Assembly: GCF_030445035.2 (NCBI RefSeq)
Contig: NC_080690.1
Location: forward strand, 35,490,796-35,554,795
DNA from: Dasypus novemcinctus
Taxonomy: Eukaryota > Chordata > Mammalia > Cingulata > Dasypodidae
Direction of reading: 5' to 3'
DNA: 64,000 nucleotides
This document shows positions 57,000 through 64,000 of the stretch, piece by piece. Numbering within the stretch: position 1 is the first letter of the stretch; every line of letters begins with the position of its first letter. The notes below the pieces were generated by a model. That model had not been told where the DNA came from. It made no database searches and saw only the letters and a list, made by a program, of their open reading frames with translations. The translations under genes and the position numbers were made by a program.

Positions 57000-57729
57000 T
57001 GTTTGCCACAGGGCTGCTGATGCGAAGTACCAGAAATGGGTTGGCTTTTATAATGGGAAATTTTTTAGGGTAAAAGCTTACAGTTCTGAACAGTACAGTT
57101 TGGAACTGGTGCCAGTTCCAAATCAAGGCACCATCAGAGTTGCTTTCTCACCAAAATCAGTACTGTTGATCCTGGTGTCCTGCTACGTGACAATCAGGCA
57201 TATGGCAAGGCTTGTCTCCGCAGCCTTGAGCTACTAGGTGGGTCCAGCCCCCCAGGAGCCTCTTTCTGTGCCTCTGTGCTCTGCTGATACCAGACTAGGA
57301 GACCTCTCTCAGACTCTCGGGGCTTCTCTATTTTCCTGCAGTCTGCTCTCTCATGTGGCAGGATCAATATAGCAGCTTCCATTCTCTCTGTCTGTCTCTG
57401 TGTCTCTCCATTTATATCAGACCCAGTAAGATGGCAGAGGGGGAGTAGGTATAGCTCAGTAGTTGGATGCCTGCTTTCCATGTATGAGGTCCCAGGTTCA
57501 ATCCCTGGTACTTAAAAAAAAAAAAAAAAAAAAAGGTGGGTGGAGACCCAGGCTGGCTCACTCCTCGCTGATGTAGTCCAATCAAAAGCTCTAAAGCAAT
57601 CTTACCAAATAGTCTAATCAAAGACCCCTTAACTGAATTTAATGAAATCAAAGGGTCCCATACCCACAAGAATAGATTCATTTAAGAATATTATCTTTTG
57701 GAATTCAGAAAGAACTTTAAACTATCACA
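57000..57729 (-). mobile_element. MaLR-type solo LTR, antisense, interrupted by a short SINE
   Basis: The minus strand begins TGTGATAGTTTAAAG and ends AGCCCTGTGGCAAACA. Without the 96-bp SINE at 57439 the LTR is about 635 bp. The left end (gggctgctgatgcgaagtac…aaatgggttggc) is shared with the other LTRs of this family in the window. Confidence 0.6.
57439..57534 (+). mobile_element. Minimal tRNA-derived SINE (tRNA body plus poly-A)
   Basis: About 72 bases look like a whole tRNA gene body: an A box (tagctcagtagttgg), an anticodon-arm region and a B box (ggttcaatccc), closed by ctggta and then 21 A residues. No unrelated body is present. This is the architecture of a retroposed tRNA or of the simplest DAS-like SINE. 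It sits inside the MaLR LTR at 57000-57729. Confidence 0.8.
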
Positions 57730-58599
57730 GTGGTTTAACACATATTAGTTAGGATTCTTTTGGTCACAAAAACAGATGGACCCTGGCTCACTTAAGTGAA
57801 GCATAAAGGTTATATTGTAAGGATAGCAGAATGAAAATGCTAGTTAGACATCCTACCTTTGGGAAGCCAAATCCAGAGATCTCAGCAAGAGGCTGAAGAC
57901 TTTCTCTCTAGGGGGTGCCATTAAAGAGAAGTGACCTCTAACAACTGTGTTCCTTTCTACAAATGTTATATTTCTGAGAGGGAGAGAAGATCTGATTGGT
58001 CCAGTTTCTTTATGCCTGGACCAATCAGCTGTGGCCACAGGATGGGGGAAGGCATGGCCCAAATTTGGGTACTGAGAGTTGGGGGGACCTGTAGTGAGCC
58101 AGGTAAGCCAAGCTCCCCTCCTTGCCAATCCAAAATAGTGGATTATGGTTTGTTAATCCTTAGAAAGAGGGAAGAAGGGCAATTCCCAGGAATGAAGAAA
58201 AGCTGTCCTCCATTCAGTCCAGCTACCCTCACTGGATCCAGGCCCTAAGAAATTTGGACTTCATGATTTATGAAGGCAACAGGGAGCCAACAAATCCATT
58301 CAGCACACACGAAATATTTCAAGTGAGGCACAAGGGAACTGGAGCAGGTCTTAGGGAAGATGGATTTACATCTGGTAATAAAATCCCAACTCCAGTAACC
58401 TTTGCACTTAGGTCTGGATTTTGTCTGGATCTTAAAGCTTTTATAAGTGTGTAAGATCATGAACTCTCTAAGAGCTGGAATTTCTCTTGCCTTCTCCCTT
58501 CAGGGATTGGACTGCCTGGACAAGATTTGGAGGCCTGTTGCCTTTTATTTTCCTGGTACTGGAACTTTGTACCTTGAGCATGTTTCCTCTCTACCAATA

Positions 58600-58985
58600 G
58601 ATGGTCTTGGTTCCATGGCCTCTTGGGTGATGTCCTTAACCTTACTGAGCTCTAGTGTCCTCACCTGTGAAATGGGAGTACCCCCACCAACCACATAAGG
58701 TTATGATGACCACTAAACCTAGTAACATATTTGAAAGCACTTTGTATAAAATGTAATTATTTTGGGATTTGCTGAAATTTGATTTTGAAGACAGAAAAAC
58801 CTAGGCTTTAGATCTCGGTTCTTGCTTGTGGAAGTCACTTCACCTCTCTGTGCCTCAGTTTCTTCATCTTCAACCTGGGGACTCTAGTGTCTATCTTGTG
58901 ATTTTTTGCAAGGGTTAAGCACTAATGTATGTTTGTGGTCCTGGAAGGTTCTGAGCCCAGGGTCAGTGCACAGCACACAATAATT
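58600..58985 (+). mobile_element. Two adjacent MIR fragments
   Basis: The first (58600-58770) shows ctctagtgtcctcacctgtg and aaatgggagtacc. The second (58785-58985) shows gaagtcacttcacctctctg, tgcctcagtttcttcatctt and gtcagtgcacagcacacaat. Confidence 0.65.
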
Positions 58986-59464
58986 CTTCCAGCCTTCCCT
59001 CCCCCTCTCCACCCATGCAAGTGCTCAAGAAGCCAAATGTAACATTTGTGGTAGATCCAGGTCTCCCTAGGGACGAAGAGGCCTTTGAAGTCCTATATTT
59101 GATGGATAGCTCTAGTGCTCACCTATCTACACTTCTCCTTTCCTTCCTGGGCATGCTGGAGAAATACTTACAAGCCTTCTTGCAATTAGACAGGCTTTGC
59201 TGCTATGTTTGGTCACAGAAATGAGTAAGTTGAGTCACCTCCAGACTGAGGCAGTGAGAAATTCCTGTGTGAGACCCCGTCACACTCTTCCCTGCAAATA
59301 TGCAGGCCTCATGTTGACATGGTGGAGCCACTGGATCTCCAAGTCACTGCATGGGTGATAGCTGCCCTTGAGATTCTCAGACTCTAGCAAACTTTGCGGA
59401 AGTTAAGCCTCAGAGATTCAGGAGATGTTAGCTGTTGCAGTCCAGCCTAGCCTGGCCTGATTAG

Positions 59465-59655
59465 TACAATAGTCTATTGCTTACTACCTATGTGATCTTG
59501 GGCAAGTAAGGTTCACTGCTCCGAGTATTACTTTGCTCATCTATAAAATGGGATGAATAATAGAATTAACTCATAAGGTTGTTCAATGAGACGATGCATG
59601 TAAAATGTTCAGTGCAGGGTTTGGCACAGAGAATGTGCTTGATGAATGCTAGTAG
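59465..59655 (+). mobile_element. MIR fragment
   Basis: It shows ttactacctatgtgatcttg, ggcaagtaaggttcactgct, ctcatctataaaatgggatg and ttggcacagagaatgtgctt. Confidence 0.65.
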
Positions 59656-60179
59656 CAGTGGCAAGAATGATAACAGTGGTATGGCAGGGATGATGAAGTG
59701 ATAATGATGACGATGATTCAGAAGCTGGATGTCCTTACTGGATTTAAGTCCTTCCATTTCAGTAGAACCCAGGAGGTCTATAACTCTGGTCAATGGGTAA
59801 GAACCTTCCCTGGTATGTGTTGCTACATGATTTATTGTACCATGTGATACCAATGTCTGTGCTGATATCTATGCAAATTTCTAGTCTATATATAAAAAGA
59901 TAAATACTTGTTTGGAAACTATCAACCAGGAAGTCCAGCTTGCAATCTGTACTTCTATTCTTAGTGCTAATTGCTTTTTTCCTTTAATAAGAATGTGGAG
60001 TCATACATAAAATTGGACACTACCTCTGTATAGAGGAATGAGAACTAGCATCTGCCTTTGAAGAGCACATAGTCCATATGATGTTTATAATAATTACCTT
60101 AAGATATTGTGAGGCAAGTGTTACATCTCCATCCCACCTTGCTCCAATAACCAGATTACACAGAGCATAGTTCATGGAA

Positions 60180-60440
60180 AAAAACTTGGACTTTGTTGGC
60201 AAAAGAATGTGAGGCTCAATTCCAGCTCTGCTACCTTCTAGCTGTTTGTCTTTGGGAAAAATGCCTGACCTCTGTTAGCCTTAGTTTCCTTATCTTTAAG
60301 GAGTGGATAGTAATTGCTATCGTGTTATGAGAATGACAACATATATAATTCACCTTTAGCGACCTTAGAATTCAGTAGATGCTCAATAAGTGTTGACAAG
60401 TATTAACTTCCTTGAAGGCAGAGATTCTTCATTCTATATT
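60180..60440 (+). mobile_element. MIR followed by an L2-like end
   Basis: MIR text (tccagctctgctaccttcta, gaccttagaattcagtagat, gctcaataagtgttgacaag) runs into cttccttgaaggcagagatt, which resembles the L2 3' end. Confidence 0.6.
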
Positions 60441-61194
60441 CCCAACACCTGACCATAGAAAGTGCTTCATGTATATGGAATGGCAGGTAGAGAAAATTAT
60501 TTTTACATTGTTTCTGGGGAAAGCGCATTTTATGATATATGGGATATTTGTATATTTTTAGTATACTTTTGGTTTGTGCAGAAACTTTCATCTTATTTGA
60601 TTTATTTTAATTTAAAAATTTTTGGATCTCTGCCATAGACTTGTGTTCCTCGTGTTTTTTAGTTCTAGCCAATTATTACCATTGCTTGTGTGAGGCCCCT
60701 TCTTACTATCTCTACTTCCTCATTTTTTCCATTATTTCCATTCTCACTCCTCTTCCCATAAGCATTTGAATGATGTATATAAAGTACATAATTTTGCATT
60801 GTGCATGTGCTTTTCAGTTGTGTGAATTGGACTAACCTGAAAAGTTTGTTCTGTGTCCTACTTTCCTCCCGAAACATTATATTTTTGTGATCTGTCCATT
60901 TTGTTGTATATTGTTCCTTACTGCTGTGTAATCTTCCATGTAGTTGCTTTTTATTAATCAGAATATTAGACTAACCATAATGCTTGTACTCCTCAGCTAA
61001 GGCTACCATGCTATAAATAGTCTCCATTTTGTAGGGGGTAAATCAGTCATTAAAGTATGACCTCATTGTGTTATTTTAGCAATAACCATGGCACGTGCCC
61101 ACTTGCCAGCACTGAGATTTCAGTAGGAAAAGCAAGTTCTTTGATTTTATGTCCTTCTGTGTGTATGTGTGTGCATGTATGCTTTCAGCTATAA

Positions 61195-61246
61195 TTGTAC
61201 TTTCTTGTGTTTTAAATCAATTGTACTTTCTTGTGTTTTAAATCAA
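61195..61246. repeat. Perfect 26-bp tandem duplication
   Basis: The unit starting ttgtactttcttgtgtttta occurs twice without a mismatch at 61195-61220 and 61221-61246. Confidence 0.9.
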
Positions 61247-62289
61247 TATTCCAATTTACATAATTGGAGCAAATTTCCACAGAGCATGAAAATATAAACT
61301 TGGAGGTATTTTGTTAATTAAGACAATTCGTATCCCACAGTAAAAACAGCCTTGAGCTTAGAGATGGGTGATCTATTTTCAAGTTTGGATTCTGCCTCTT
61401 GCTAGCTGAATGACGTTAGCATTTAACCTCACCCATAAAGTGAAGAATAATAAATATGAGGATGTCATGAGGATAAGATGAAACAACAATTAGACATGCT
61501 AAATAAATGGTATCATAATATTTTGTTTCGAATATGGAGTTTTGAAATTGAAGGTAATTAGGAAACATTTGAAAGGTACCCCTTTTCCATTTCGTGCCTA
61601 TGAAAGTAAAAGTCATTGCTAATTGAGCTAGGCACAGTTTCACAATCCTTTTCAATTTATAACTCCAGGAAGTCATTTCCAGCTGTTTACAGAAGACTTG
61701 CATCTAAAATTTCATATTTGCCATTCCTGACTTAAGACTGTGCTGGATCCACTGTGAAATAGCAGAGATGGACGTGTCCCCAGGTCTGCTCTCAGAAAAC
61801 CTAAAGCTAAGCAGGGGAGACAGAGACGATTAACTCTGATACAAGGCAGAATATACTCTTAACATAAGTCATCAATTACTATGGATACACAGAGGAACAG
61901 GAGGTTGACTTGATTCTATTGATAGGCATCACTGCATGCTTTTTGGAGCTGGTGGCATTTCAGCTAAGACTCCAAGGTCAGGGAGGATTTGGGAGGTGCA
62001 CATGTAGGGAAGAGCATTCCAAGTTGAAGGAAGGGTGTCCACCAAGTTTAATGTGCAAGAAGTGCAAATGTGGAGAGCAGCTAAATCTGGCTTAAATCCA
62101 GGTAGTGGACTGTAAAATAAAGATCCATCAAATATTATAAGAAGTTTAGAGTGTTTTCTTTTCCTGCTGCTATTACTATTAGTATTATGATTACTACTAA
62201 CTGGTTGTTATTGAGCATTCACACTGTCCAAGCATTGTGCTAACTACTTTAGATACATGATTTCATTTGATAATCATAAAATCTATATG

Positions 62290-62760
62290 AAGCAGCATAT
62301 CAGTTAGCTACCACTGTGTAACAAACTACCCCCAAACTCAGAAGCTAAAAAATAATGATCATTTATTGTATATCATGAGTATAGAGAGTCTCAGCATATC
62401 TGAGCCAATCTTGGCTAATCTCAGTTAGGCTCACTTGCATGTCTGTGTTCAACTGATGGGTCAGCTTAGGTCTGGTCTAAGAGGGCCTTTATTGATTGGC
62501 TCTGTTGACTGGTACTGCTCTCCATGTGATTTTCACTTGACTTCAGCAGGCTAGCTTGAGCTTGTTCATATGCCAGTAGCAGGAGTCTGAAATAGAGAGA
62601 GGAAGCATACAAAAGCTCTTGAGGTCTTGGCTTGGAGTTGGCACACAGTGACATCTGTCACATTCTATTTGCTTCACATGGCCAGCCTGGACTCAAGGAG
62701 TGGGGAAATATGCTCTGAATATTGGTGGAAACTGCTGCAAAATCACATTGTAATCAGTAT
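62290..62760. mobile_element. Old LTR-like or DNA-element fragment, class uncertain
   Basis: It begins atcagttagctaccactgtg, taacaaactacccccaaact and gatcatttattg, the same family as 4265-4690, and ends near gcaaaatcacattgtaatca. Diverged, with no coding content. Confidence 0.4.
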
Positions 62761-62777
62761 ACTGCAAGAAGTAGCCA

Positions 62778-62860
62778 TCATACTATACTATACTATACTA
62801 TAGTATATAATACTATAGTACTATAGTATTATAGTACTATAATAATAGTAGTAAGTAGCT
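62778..62860. repeat. Self-complementary (CTATA)/(TAGTA) tract
   Basis: A run of ctata units passes into tagta/tatag units. Several inverted palindromes such as actatagt occur, so the stretch could fold into hairpins. Confidence 0.8.
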
Positions 62861-62960
62861 ACTATTATTATCTCCACCTTATAGATGAAGAAACTGTCTC
62901 AGGATGTTGAGTGTCTTATCAAGTTCATGTAGCTGGTAAGTGAAGAGCAGGACTGGCAGT
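62855..62960 (-). mobile_element. MIR fragment
   Basis: It shows atagatgaagaaactgtctc, gtagctggtaagtgaagagc and aggactggcagt. Confidence 0.5.
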
Positions 62961-63599
62961 GGGGAGCCAATGAAGGTCTTGGATATAGGAGTAATGTTAG
63001 CAGCAGAAAAAGAAGGAAAGGCTGTTTCAATAATTAAATGATGGCATCATGGGAAGGCAAGTCTTGATTATTCCAGTATGAGCTCATCCCATTTTGGACT
63101 CCAGTATACTGAAGTCTAGGGACATAGCATTCTCTGCAGTCCTCTCTGGCTATTCATTGGGTTTTGAAGGACACCTTTACCCGGACTGCCTTTGGTCCAG
63201 TCCCTTAATCATCTGTGCACTTAAGGAAACCCAAGCACCATCTTTTTAGGGCTTCTTTTCCTAAAGTTCTGACATTTTTAGAGATCTTCAAGCTGAAGGG
63301 ACATATCATTTGAAGGTCTCATGTGTGTGGTTGCCCCAGCATCTTCCATGGCACTTGCCATTGGCTGACTCTTCTGGAGGCTGCAGAGAGTTAGCCTGGG
63401 CCTGGTATCACAAGACCCAGGGAGTCTGGGCATGGGAACATGGGACCTTTCTAGAGCCAGAAGCAAATGTGAACAGACTTAAGGTGTACAGATCTTCTAA
63501 CTCTGATGACTAGTGGTAAAAAAGTAAACGGTAGATTAATTTTCTCCCAAGTCAAGGACGAAGTTAAGTCACTCACAGCTCACAAATTCAGTCACTTTC

Positions 63600-63800
63600 C
63601 CAGGAGAGTCTAGTCTAGCATAGTGGAAAGTTAAAAGAATATGTTTCAAAGAAAGACAAGCTCAGGTTGAATCCTATACCCTATCTCCTCTGTGTGGTAA
63701 CTTAGGCAAGGAACGTAACCTCTCTGTGCCTCAGTTTCCTCTTCACAAGATGAAGATGATACTATCTACTTTCTAATATTGTCATCAGAATTAAGTGAGT
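63600..63800 (+). mobile_element. MIR, nearly complete
   Basis: It shows ctagcatagtggaaagttaa, acttaggcaaggaacgtaac, ctctctgtgcctcagtttcc and agaattaagtgagttcacta. Confidence 0.65.
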
Positions 63801-64000
63801 TCACTAGCTCATTTACTGAAGCCCTTCCAGTGGTCACTTATCAAGAGCAGAGTTGTGTCATCGAAAAAGGGGAGTCTGAATTCTCACATAACTGCCTAGA
63901 TAAGAGCCAAGGGCTTGCAAAGATTCTGACCATCACTGCTCTAAGCCTTAATATTAGATAAATAACAGCTCTGCCCACTGCTGCCATGCCTTGCTAGGGG

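Larger units (their letters stand above)
57730..62289. other. Intergenic, MIR-rich, no gene recognised
   Basis: About 57745-58240 is a diverged repeat starting tagttaggattcttttggtc, with internal text gaccaatcagctgtggccac. About 61900-62110 matches the ancient repeat family (gcatgctttttggagctggt, ggaagagcattccaagttga). About 60540-60960 is AT-rich and resembles old LINE 3' DNA weakly. Confidence 0.4.

Overview
This window is mammalian nuclear DNA, most likely from an armadillo (Xenarthra, Dasypus lineage). Two observations support this. First, it contains one spliced vertebrate developmental gene with typical GT-AG introns and a broad CpG-island promoter. Second, it carries several copies of the tRNA-derived DAS SINE family (head of the type AAGCGGACTTGGCCCAGTGG, tail rich in AAATAAATAAAT) that I know from armadillo genomes, together with old MIR, L2, L1M and MaLR fragments shared by all placental mammals. 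The species assignment rests on recalled repeat families, not on a search.

The only protein-coding gene I can support is IRX6, an Iroquois-class TALE homeobox gene, on the minus strand at 37549-41672. Five coding exons (41628-41672, 40313-40570, 39485-39594, 38986-39293, 37549-38180) join in frame to a 450-residue protein with an intact homeodomain, an acidic run and an Iro box. A CpG island spans its promoter and continues upstream to about 43450. It holds a perfect CRE palindrome and, 3 bp away, a TAATCC (OTX/CRX-type) site. A second, smaller CpG-rich block lies about 1 kb beyond the stop codon. In human, IRX6 sits in the IRX3-IRX5-IRX6 cluster next to MMP2. By that synteny the right flank here (43.5-64 kb) should face IRX5 and the left flank (1-37 kb) should face MMP2. 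Both flanks are gene deserts in this window.

Layout. 1-3.1 kb: unique AT-rich DNA with candidate conserved non-coding elements. 3.1-8.5 kb: SINE and old repeats. 8.5-17.6 kb: a dense pile-up of mobile elements. This pile-up includes an old antisense L1 split by a MaLR LTR and by an Hsmar1-like mariner, and the mariner itself contains an L1 3' end and a DAS SINE. 17.6-24.5 kb: mostly unremarkable, with an L1 3' end at about 22.9-23.6 kb. 24.55-25.47 kb: a GC-rich, antisense solo retroviral LTR. 25.5-34.7 kb: intergenic with scattered MIR and one strong candidate regulatory element near 29.5 kb. 34.7-43.5 kb: GC-rich IRX6 domain. 43.5-64 kb: intergenic with a DAS SINE, two MaLR LTRs, a HAL1-like half-L1 with recognisable ORF1, an L1M 3' end and a very short tRNA-SINE.

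I found no previously undescribed multi-gene system. The most noteworthy items are the Hsmar1-like mariner outside primates (a possible horizontal transfer), the nested insertion stack around it, the HAL1 copy, the GC-rich LTR, and several candidate IRX-cluster regulatory elements.
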